Of a stretch of DNA of 5,885 nt, positions 1 through 4,484 are shown in pieces (the first letter of the stretch is position 1; each line of letters starts with the position of its first letter). The translations under genes were made by a program, and so were the position numbers. This DNA comes from Dehalococcoidia bacterium (GTDB taxonomy: Bacteria > Chloroflexota > Dehalococcoidia > Dehalococcoidales > Fen-1064), in contig JAUYDN010000132.1 of NCBI GenBank assembly GCA_030691775.1, positions 1 through 5,885 of the forward strand, given 5' to 3'. A model generated the notes under the pieces. It was given only the letters and a program-made list of their open reading frames with translations. It was not told where the DNA came from and did not search any database.

Positions 1-303
1 CAGAGGCAAGCCGATGTTAATGGCGTTACGGAAAAAGATGCGCGCGAAACTTTTAGCAATAACGCAGGAAATCCCTGAAGCTTTGATAGCTATAGGGGCA
101 TGTTCCCGTGAAGACCCGCACCCGAAGTTGGTTGTTGCCACTATTATATCACCCTTCTTCACCCGCTTCACAAAATCGAGGTCGATGTCCTCCATGCAGT
201 GTTTTGCCAGCTCCGCAGGGTCCGAGGTGTTGAGATAGCGGGCGGGGATGATTGCATCCGTATCCACATTAGCGCCGTATTTATGTGCCGTGCCTTTGAA
301 CAT
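1..303 (-). CDS. leuD: 3-isopropylmalate dehydratase small subunit, partial (3' end off left edge)
   Basis: Small subunit of isopropylmalate isomerase, which pairs with LeuC to convert 2-isopropylmalate to 3-isopropylmalate in cytoplasmic leucine synthesis. The visible 101 codons are open to the window edge. The start reads MFKGTAHKYGANVDTDAIIP, followed by ARYLNTSDPAELAKHCMEDI at residues 21-40. The family signature NFGCGSSREHAP is at residues 59-70, and SFARIFFRNAINIGLP follows near the edge. LeuD of this type is usually about 165 residues, so some 60-65 C-terminal residues are missing. The ATG at 301-303 is supported by an AAGGAG Shine-Dalgarno at 311-316, which overlaps the stop codon of the preceding hicB-like gene, so translation may be coupled to it. 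The gene is separated from leuC by about 2.5 kb of unrelated genes, which is unusual. The YLNT loop at 23-26 lies in the region that separates isopropylmalate from homoaconitate enzymes, but here the leuA/leuC context favours leucine synthesis. Confidence 0.95.
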   Translation of the reverse strand, partial: MFKGTAHKYGANVDTDAIIPARYLNTSDPAELAKHCMEDIDLDFVKRVKKGDIIVATTNFGCGSSREHAPIAIKASGISCVIAKSFARIFFRNAINIGLPL

Positions 304-314
304 GTGAGTGCTCC

Positions 315-521
315 TTACACTTCCACCAGTTCAGTAAACGAAGTTGGCTCAGGTGGTATGATGCCATCCTCTCTCATGCCTTCCAGGTGGAGCGTCATTG
401 CCGCTCTGATGTTCTTTTCCACCTCTTGCGAAGTTTTTCCCGTTGCAATACAACCGGGTAAATCCGGGGAATATGCCGAATAGTTGCGGTTGGATTTTTC
501 AAAAACAACCAGATATTTCAT
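315..521 (-). CDS. HicB-like antitoxin-family protein, orphan
   Basis: A 68-residue protein of the HicB/UPF0150 antitoxin-like family. It starts MKYLVVFEKSNRNYSAYSPD and carries the family core PDLPGCIATGKTSQEVEKNI (residues 19-38), then a helix with HLEGMREDGIIPPEP (45-59), and ends in LVEV. This is the partial RNase H-like fold that in HicAB pairs neutralises the HicA mRNA interferase. There is no C-terminal DNA-binding domain, so it would not be expected to repress its own promoter by itself. No HicA-like reading frame of about 60-80 residues lies next to it. Its ATG overlaps the TGA of the upstream membrane-protein gene by 4 nt (ATGA), implying translational coupling, and a GAGG lies a few bases upstream. 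Its stop codon overlaps the ribosome-binding site of leuD. Family assignment is strong; a toxin-antitoxin role is not shown, because solitary members of this family are common. Confidence 0.88.
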   Translation of the reverse strand: MKYLVVFEKSNRNYSAYSPDLPGCIATGKTSQEVEKNIRAAMTLHLEGMREDGIIPPEPTSFTELVEV

Positions 522-1015
522 ATCCTCACTTTTTTAAGGTTGGCTCGGTCGTCATTTAACCACTTACCCAATTGCGTTTTGGTCTGCTCTGCACTCCCGA
601 TAATTTCCTTACACTTATCTTTGTAAACATTATCCAAGTATCCACCACCCCAAGCAACTTTGTGAAGATCTGTTTGTATAATCCCATTGGCCTCAACTAA
701 CTTTTGGTAAGTTCCGAATATAGTTACCTGTAATCCATTCGGTAGATTCTTAATATCACCTTGAAATGTGTTAAATACAGTCGTAATAAAAGGTATCAAT
801 CTGCCGAGGAATGGAGTTTTAGCTATTCCCAAATTAAACTCCACCTCAGCAAGAATGGCACTGGCAGCTTTCACCAATAGTTGTCTTGATGCTTCTTCTC
901 GTTCTTTTTCTCTTGTTTTGCGGTCAAGAATGTTCGTAATTATTGCCACAACCAAACCTACGAGAATAGCAAGTAATGCTCCAAACACTTGAATAGATAT
1001 TTCACTTATTTTCAT
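518..1015 (-). CDS. Single-pass membrane-anchored protein of unknown function
   Basis: A 165-residue protein that I do not recognise. A hydrophobic stretch at about residues 8-30 (VFGALLAILVGLVVAIITNI) is a likely N-terminal membrane anchor. A highly charged segment follows (DRKTREKEREEASRQLLVKA, about 31-50) that could form a coiled coil, and the remaining ~110 residues look soluble and mostly helical. This layout puts the bulk of the protein in the cytoplasm if the positive-inside rule holds, since the charged residues directly follow the anchor. It contains no recognisable catalytic motif. The gene is clearly AT-richer than the leu genes, consistent with acquisition. Its TGA stop overlaps the ATG of the hicB-like gene, and it lies 50 nt downstream of a GIY-YIG gene, so the three probably form one small transcription unit. 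AGGA lies very close to the ATG, so the ribosome-binding site is weak or unusually spaced. Confidence 0.75.
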   Translation of the reverse strand: MKISEISIQVFGALLAILVGLVVAIITNILDRKTREKEREEASRQLLVKAASAILAEVEFNLGIAKTPFLGRLIPFITTVFNTFQGDIKNLPNGLQVTIFGTYQKLVEANGIIQTDLHKVAWGGGYLDNVYKDKCKEIIGSAEQTKTQLGKWLNDDRANLKKVRI

Positions 1016-1065
1016 TTCCTGTCATTCACCTCATTAATGCGGCCTCTGGGCATTACGGATTATTG

Positions 1066-1527
1066 CTAATGGGTGTCAAAATCGTTATATTTTGTAGTTT
1101 CAAGCATAAGTGCTACATAGACTTCAAAAATAGTCTGAACGTGCGGGTCCGGTACTTCAATGTACCTAATTTTCATCCTGGAGACCCTTTCTTTTTCCAA
1201 TGTGAAAAGCTTATCAAATGCGGGAAGTGTTGATAGTTGTTTGCGACTCATTCCGTCTGTCTTATCGAATTTCAACCCGTATTTTTCCTTTGCCAAGTTA
1301 AACGCAAATGGTGCACTATTGTGGTCAGAACTGTTTCTACAATGTTGATCTAAGCGATTTCTGATGTTTTTCGAGCGACCTACATAAATCGGATTATCAT
1401 TCTCGTAAAATACATAAATACCTTTAATCTCGTTCTTAGATACATCCAGCCTGTCTACTAACGATCTACCTTTTAATCCCATAAGTAGTCTGGGCATCTG
1501 TGAAATAATTTCTTCAAAATTGTCCAT
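1066..1527 (-). CDS. GIY-YIG domain protein (153 aa)
   Basis: A GIY-YIG nuclease-superfamily protein. The motif pair is visible as GIY (residues 36-38, KGIYVFYENDNPIYVGRSKN) and YVG (48-50). These are followed by the basic RNRLDQH segment with R56/R58 and H62, and a likely catalytic glutamate at E135 in IFEVYVALMLETTKYNDFDT. The protein ends NDFDTH, which I recall as typical of stand-alone bacterial GIY-YIG proteins of this length. About 33 residues precede the domain, with no extra DNA-binding domain visible. It differs clearly from the second GIY-YIG gene at 1656-1943 and is not its duplicate. The ATG lies 2 nt after the stop of an MGMT-like tail fragment (TAAGGATG), so its only Shine-Dalgarno-like bases overlap that junction. 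The DNA is AT-rich relative to leuA/leuC. Substrate is unknown; nuclease activity is inferred from the motifs. Confidence 0.85.
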   Translation of the reverse strand: MDNFEEIISQMPRLLMGLKGRSLVDRLDVSKNEIKGIYVFYENDNPIYVGRSKNIRNRLDQHCRNSSDHNSAPFAFNLAKEKYGLKFDKTDGMSRKQLSTLPAFDKLFTLEKERVSRMKIRYIEVPDPHVQTIFEVYVALMLETTKYNDFDTH

Positions 1528-1529
1528 CC

Positions 1530-1607
1530 TTACACTTCCATCAGCCTCTTTTCATAATCCTTGAGAACGAAGTCGTATTCGTTTTTGCCCCAACACACTT
1601 TTGTCAT
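1530..1607 (-). pseudogene. Probable C-terminal remnant of a second MGMT-family gene
   Basis: A short open frame whose last ~18 codons read GKNEYDFVLKDYEKRLMEV before a TAA. This resembles the end of the complete MGMT-family gene in the same window (GKGKKSPTVKDYEKKLVEV), with the KDYEK core, L and the final EV shared. No upstream part of such a gene is present: the frame runs straight into a palindromic repeat, and the only available ATG (1605-1607) lies inside that repeat. I read this as the tail of a duplicated or displaced MGMT-family gene truncated by the repeat and nuclease cassette. It could alternatively be a short chance frame, since the match is only about nine residues in eighteen. 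Confidence 0.5.
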
Positions 1608-1650
1608 TCCAGCCCCTTATCGGTGTATGGGGTAAACTCCGGCTGGAATC
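1604..1650 (-). repeat. Long-form palindromic repeat, copy A (inverted)
   Basis: A 47-bp element, read on the minus strand, that begins GATTCCAGCCGGAG and ends GGGGCTGGAATGA, with complementary ends ATTCCAGCC/GGCTGGAAT. It matches copy D at 2127-2173 at 40 of 47 positions with no gaps, in opposite orientation. It sits between the stop of the small GIY-YIG gene (1656) and the MGMT-like tail fragment. Confidence 0.8.
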
Positions 1651-1655
1651 CAGTC

Positions 1656-1943
1656 CTACACGAGCTCCTCATACAGGTCCTTCCAATCGGGGTTCTTCTC
1701 TTCTATTAACCTCAGTTTCCACTTCCTCTGCCAGGCTTTTATTTGTTTCTCACGTTGAATCACTACAGCCACATCATCACACTGGTCAAACCACACTAAC
1801 GTGTGCACTCCATATTTTTTCGTGAACCCCTGTATTAAATCATTCTTGTGTTCATACACCCTTCGGATGAGGTCATTGGTAACGCCGATGTATAGAGTAC
1901 CGTTTCGTTTGCTGGCCATAATATAAACATAGTACGTTTTCAT
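1656..1943 (-). CDS. Small GIY-YIG nuclease-family protein (95 aa, COG2827/YhbQ-like)
   Basis: A minimal GIY-YIG protein of the usual length (about 90-100 residues) for the widespread stand-alone bacterial family. Motifs in order: YVY at residues 5-7 (in place of GIY), YIG at 18-20, LIRRVYEHK with R27 and H32, the catalytic glutamate candidate E65 in QREKQIKAWQRKWKLRLIEE, and the family ending NPDWKDLYEELV. All residues expected of an active member appear present. It lies inside a 570-bp segment bounded by inverted 47-bp palindromic repeats, with further palindromes immediately upstream: one ends about 5 nt before the ATG, leaving no normal ribosome-binding site apart from GATAG-like bases. 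In my recollection this nuclease family is often found next to such repeats, which makes a role in repeat movement or maintenance possible but unproven. Confidence 0.9.
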   Translation of the reverse strand: MKTYYVYIMASKRNGTLYIGVTNDLIRRVYEHKNDLIQGFTKKYGVHTLVWFDQCDDVAVVIQREKQIKAWQRKWKLRLIEEKNPDWKDLYEELV

Positions 1944-1947
1944 CTAT

Positions 1948-1975
1948 CTGGATTCCAGCCTGCGCTGGAATGACA
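1948..1975 (+). repeat. Short palindromic repeat, copy B
   Basis: A 28-bp element whose core is ATTCCAGC-CTGC-GCTGGAAT, a perfect 8-bp inverted repeat with a 4-nt loop, flanked by CTGG and GACA. It is identical base for base to copy C at 2037-2064 and in the same orientation. It belongs to the common class of dispersed intergenic palindromes that translate spuriously as SSAGWNP. Confidence 0.92.
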
Positions 1976-2036
1976 AAGTAGCCCGTGTAGGCACTGTGCT
2001 TCGAATAACGGCTCCTTAATGTGTTCTCCCTTTCTT

Positions 2037-2064
2037 CTGGATTCCAGCCTGCGCTGGAATGACA
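2037..2064 (+). repeat. Short palindromic repeat, copy C
   Basis: An exact second copy of the 28-bp palindrome at 1948-1975 in direct orientation, 89 bp away from start to start. Its perfect identity alongside a diverged spacer suggests recent copying or gene conversion of the palindrome. Confidence 0.92.
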
Positions 2065-2126
2065 GGGTAGTGGTTGGGGCATTGGTTTTTCTTATAACGG
2101 CTCTTTTAGGTTTCCTTCCTTTTCGC

Positions 2127-2173
2127 GATTCCCGCCGGAGATTACCCTGTGCTCCGATATGGGGCTGGAATGA
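2127..2173 (+). repeat. Long-form palindromic repeat, copy D
   Basis: A 47-bp element, GATTCCCGCCGGAG to GGGGCTGGAATGA, with near-complementary ends (one mismatch in nine). It is the inverted partner of copy A at 1604-1650 (40/47 identical). It shares only the outer arms with copies B and C; the ~27-bp middle is a distinct insert. It lies about 37 bp downstream of the stop of the MGMT-family gene. Confidence 0.8.
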
Positions 2174-2209
2174 GGGTAATGCATGTAGTAGAACGATAGC
2201 GGTCACACA

Positions 2210-2692
2210 TTACACCTCCACCAGCTTCTTCTCGTAGTCTTTCACGGTGGGGGACTTTTTGCCCTTGCCGGAGATAATGGTGTGCCCTTCTTTCTGTAAC
2301 AGGGTTGTCTGTGCCTCCACCCCACCCGGGTATTTGGGGTTAAGCTCCCCGCCTGTCTTCAGCATGCGCCAGTAGGGCGTAATGTCCTTTACGCTTCCGG
2401 CGGCGGCTTCCGCGGCTGCACGAGCCGCTATCCCGGCGAAAATGCCGGTGGTTATTGGTCAGGCGATGTTTGTTTTGTGCTTTTTCGCGAGGATTTCTCG
2501 TATCTGGTTGATAGTAATGAGCCTGCCTTGAGGAACCAGCCTCATAATTTCATTCACTTCCCGGGGCGCAGGAATGACGCAGGTACCCTTGCCCCAGCGC
2601 TGGCTCATTGTCTCCGTGATTTCAATAACCCTGGGTAAGTCCTTATCATCGTTCAGTTTTTCCGTCCAGGATTTCTTGAATTTCACAGCCAT
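2210..2692 (-). CDS. MGMT-family (alkyltransferase-like) protein with in-frame TGA at codon 78; candidate selenoprotein
   Basis: From the ATG at 2690-2692 the frame runs 77 codons to a TGA at 2459-2461, then stays open for 82 more codons to a TAA at 2210-2212, giving 160 residues if the TGA is decoded. The first part has SWTEKLNDDKDLP, a Trp/Gly region ending in VIPAP, and VPQGRLITINQIREILAKKH (53-72), the helix-turn-helix-like core of the MGMT DNA-binding domain. After the TGA come PITTGIFAGIAAR, DITPYWRMLKTGGELNPKYP (104-123) and PGGVEAQ...EGH, matching the MGMT C-terminal part. The usual PCHR acceptor motif reads PYWR here, so classical methyl transfer from that site is not expected. From memory, bacterial relatives read CPITTGIF at the TGA position, so the stop replaces a conserved cysteine. 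Both halves keep family-like sequence, which favours selenocysteine or a very recent nonsense mutation. A perfect GGAGGT at 2699-2704 supports the start. Confidence 0.78.
2412..2448 (-). promoter_or_regulatory. Candidate bacterial SECIS region: two hairpins just after the in-frame UGA
   Basis: In the transcript, a first perfect hairpin, CCGGC-AUUUUC-GCCGG (2448 to 2433), starts 10 nt after the UGA. A second, GCGGCU-CGUGC-AGCCGC (2428 to 2412), has a 6-bp perfect stem and a 5-nt loop with G as its second base; its loop begins after 36 nt. As I recall them, bacterial SECIS rules ask for a stem-loop inside the coding region with an apical-loop G near its 5' side and a loop about 16-37 nt from the UGA; the second hairpin fits near the upper limit. 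The area encodes an alanine-rich stretch, so GC-rich complementarity could arise by chance. Confidence 0.42.
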
Positions 2693-2698
2693 AAGTAG

Positions 2699-2704
2699 AC
2701 CTCC
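2699..2704 (-). promoter_or_regulatory. Strong Shine-Dalgarno of the MGMT-family gene, within a small inverted repeat
   Basis: GGAGGT lies 6 nt before the ATG at 2690-2692 and fixes the start. It is embedded in AGACC-GGA-GGTCT (2697-2709), a perfect 5-bp inverted repeat that could partly hide the site, although a 3-nt loop makes the hairpin small. Confidence 0.75.
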
Positions 2705-2714
2705 GGTCTAAAAA

Positions 2715-2803
2715 TTCAAGTATCAAGTAACAAGTATCAAACAAATTCTAACCTTTAATTCTTAATGATTCCTTGGTACTTGAACCTTGATTTTTGTTAC
2801 TTA
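2715..2803. repeat. AT-rich element with inverted and direct repeats between leuC and the MGMT-family gene
   Basis: CAAGTATCAA occurs twice in direct orientation (2717-2726 and 2731-2740). TTCAAGTATCAAG (2715-2727) is complementary to CTTGGTACTTGAA (2772-2784) at 12 of 13 positions, and AAGTAACAA (2725-2733) is perfectly complementary to TTGTTACTT (2795-2803). The leuC stop codon lies inside the left arm of the transcript. The stretch is much more AT-rich than leuC and could fold in the mRNA, separating expression of leuC from the genes downstream, or be a remnant of a small mobile element. Confidence 0.6.
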
Positions 2804-4054
2804 ATCTAACGCGTCCGGTCCCGCTATTCTTCCCGCTACCGCGCTTGCGGCAGCTACTGCCGGGCTTGCCAGGTAGACCTCGCTCTTCGGACTGCCCATC
2901 CGCCCGACGAAGTTGCGGTTGGTGGTAGAGACACACCGCTCTCCACCCGCCAGAATACCCATATACCCCCCGAGGCACGGTCCGCAGGTCGGTGTGCTCA
3001 CCACGGCGCCGGCATTTATGAAGATATCGAACAAGCCCTCGTGCATGGCGTCCAGCCAGATTTGCTGGGTGCCCGGGATGATGATACAACGCACGTTCGG
3101 GGCGACCTTTCTGCCCTTGAGAATCTCTGCCGCAATACGTAAATCGCTCAGGCGCCCGTTGGTGCAACTGCCGATGACTGCCTGGTCGATGGTAATGTTG
3201 CCCAGCTTACTGACCGGCTTCGCATTGGAAGGGAGGTGGGGCAGGGAAACCTGCGGCTCCATTTTAGACACATCCCACTCGTAGACCTGCGTGTAAACAG
3301 CGTCCTTATCCGGTTCAAAGACGGTATGCGGTCTGGTTGAACGCCCTATTACGTAATCCAGAGTCTTCTTATCGACGTGGAACAAGCCCGCCTTACCTCC
3401 GGCTTCAACTGCCATGTTCGCCATCGTGAAGCGACCGTCCATAGATAGCTCATCGATTGCCTCGCCGGTGAACTCCATCGCCGCGTAGAGCGCGCCGTCG
3501 ACACCAATTTGCCCGATAGTGAACAAAATGAGGTCTTTGCCACCCACCCATTTCGGCAGTTTGCCGTGGTAAACGAACTTGATGGAGTGTGGCACCTTCA
3601 TCCAGATGTCACCGGTCGCCATTGCCGCCGCAATATCGGTACTGCCCATACCCGTGGCAAATGCTCCCAGCGCCCCGTAGGTGCAGGTATGTGAATCCGC
3701 GCCAACGACGACATCCCCCGGCACTACTAGTCCCTGCTCCGGCAGAAGACAGTGCTCCACACCCATCAGCCCGACATCGAAGTAAATAATCCCCTGCTCC
3801 CGGGCAAAGTCGCGCATAATTTTCGTCTGTTCCGCGGACGGGATGTCCTTATTCGGTACGTAATGGTCGGCAACCATGACAATTTTTTTGGGGTCGAAAA
3901 CCTTTTTCACACCGATACGTTTAAACTCGCGGATGGCAATAGGCGCGGTAATATCATTGGAAAGCACCATATCAGCCCGCACGTTGATGAACTCGCCGGG
4001 CGTAACCGACTTCTTACCGGAGTGCGCGGCGAGCAATTTTTCCGCCAGATTCAT
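2801..4054 (-). CDS. leuC: 3-isopropylmalate dehydratase large subunit
   Basis: Large, iron-sulphur-carrying subunit of isopropylmalate isomerase (aconitase superfamily), complete at 417 residues. This is the shorter LeuC/HacA-like type rather than the ~465-residue E. coli type. Cluster ligands are visible as C297 in GSCTNGRLSDL and C357/C360 in TPTCGPCLGG. Other family motifs are VADHYVPNKD (61-70), GADSHTCTYGALGAFATGMG (118-137) and STTNRNFVGRMGSPKSEVYL (376-395). The ATG lies 3 nt after the stop of the mgtC-like gene, and the AGGAAAGG ribosome-binding site is inside the 3' end of that gene, so the two are probably translationally coupled. The partner subunit LeuD lies 2.5 kb downstream rather than next to it. 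Homoaconitase or a dual function cannot be excluded from the large subunit alone, but leuA in the same operon supports leucine synthesis. Confidence 0.96.
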   Translation of the reverse strand: MNLAEKLLAAHSGKKSVTPGEFINVRADMVLSNDITAPIAIREFKRIGVKKVFDPKKIVMVADHYVPNKDIPSAEQTKIMRDFAREQGIIYFDVGLMGVEHCLLPEQGLVVPGDVVVGADSHTCTYGALGAFATGMGSTDIAAAMATGDIWMKVPHSIKFVYHGKLPKWVGGKDLILFTIGQIGVDGALYAAMEFTGEAIDELSMDGRFTMANMAVEAGGKAGLFHVDKKTLDYVIGRSTRPHTVFEPDKDAVYTQVYEWDVSKMEPQVSLPHLPSNAKPVSKLGNITIDQAVIGSCTNGRLSDLRIAAEILKGRKVAPNVRCIIIPGTQQIWLDAMHEGLFDIFINAGAVVSTPTCGPCLGGYMGILAGGERCVSTTNRNFVGRMGSPKSEVYLASPAVAAASAVAGRIAGPDALD

Positions 4055-4057
4055 ATC

Positions 4058-4483
4058 CTATTCCTTTCCTGTGCCTGGTGGAGTGATGGGTGGCGGTATG
4101 TGAGGAATCAAGAGAATCAATATTACGATAACTGTAACCACCACCGCGAACAGGTATAGTCCCGCCCCGGCCGCCATACCGATACCGGCCGTCACCCAGA
4201 TTGCCGCCGCTGTCGTCAATCCTTCAACGCCATCGTGCCGGCGGAGAATGGCGCCCGCACCCAGAAAACCGATGCCGGTGACCACCCCCGCCGCGATACG
4301 TGAAAGGTCGGCTTCTTTGAAGCCGGTAGCCGAAATCACGGCAAAAAGCGCCGAGCCCAGCCCGATAAGTCCCAGGGTACGGACACCCGCCGGTTTGCCG
4401 GCACGTTCCCGCTGAAAACCTATAATAGCGCTGAGTATGGCAGCGAGTAACAGCCTGAGTGCCATCTCCAGTTGCTCCGGCAC
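4058..4483 (-). CDS. MgtC/SapB-family membrane protein
   Basis: A 141-residue inner-membrane protein with the MgtC/SapB N-terminal domain. Family motifs are FQRERAGKPAGVRTLGLIGL (23-42), AGVVTGIGFLGAGAILR (65-81) and GLTTAAAIWVTAGIGMAAGA (88-107). Hydrophobic segments lie at about 9-23, 36-52, 64-80 and 92-127 (probably two passes), and the tail is proline-rich (PHIPPPITPPGTGKE). The C-terminal ACT-like domain of the longer MgtC proteins is absent, as in many SapB-type members. The family is linked to magnesium limitation and, in pathogens, survival in macrophages, but the biochemical role of short members is unclear. The GTG start is 1 nt after the leuA stop with GGTGAG upstream. An ATG at codon 7 (4463-4465) preceded by GGAG is a good alternative start. 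Placement between leuA and leuC implies co-expression with leucine synthesis. Confidence 0.9.
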   Translation of the reverse strand: MPEQLEMALRLLLAAILSAIIGFQRERAGKPAGVRTLGLIGLGSALFAVISATGFKEADLSRIAAGVVTGIGFLGAGAILRRHDGVEGLTTAAAIWVTAGIGMAAGAGLYLFAVVVTVIVILILLIPHIPPPITPPGTGKE

Positions 4484-4484
4484 C

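Larger units (their letters stand above)
1948..2123 (+). repeat. Two tandem ~88-bp units, each a palindrome plus a related spacer
   Basis: Unit 1 (1948-2036, 89 bp) and unit 2 (2037-2123, 87 bp) each start with the same 28-bp palindrome. Their remaining ~60 bp are also related: both contain GTAG, a GGCA...TG segment, ATAACGGCTC, then a T- and C-rich run leading into the next palindrome. A third palindrome (copy D) starts where unit 3 would begin. The 266 bp between the two flanking genes (1944-2209) are therefore almost entirely repeat-derived, with no credible gene. Confidence 0.75.

Noticed and set aside
1948..2064. Palindromes as intrinsic terminators
   Set aside because: The stems are not followed by a T-run on either strand.
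1948..2173. CRISPR array
   Set aside because: The repeats are palindromes of two length classes, only two are identical, and the spacers are related to one another and about 60 bp long.
1873..2237. Overlapping open frames on both strands across the repeat cluster (peptides such as CHSSAGWNP)
   Set aside because: They are translations of the palindromic repeats themselves, with no ribosome-binding sites and no protein-like composition.
2459..2692. A complete 77-residue gene ending at the TGA
   Set aside because: The frame beyond the TGA encodes the rest of the MGMT domain without interruption, so a free-standing 77-residue product is unlikely to be the ancestral gene.
2748..3167. 139-residue open frame on the minus strand overlapping leuC
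   Set aside because: It is an out-of-frame shadow of leuC, which has full-length family motifs and cluster-binding cysteines.
3752..4159. 135-residue plus-strand open frame opposite leuC and the mgtC-like gene
   Set aside because: It lies antisense to two well-supported genes and shows no recognisable motif.
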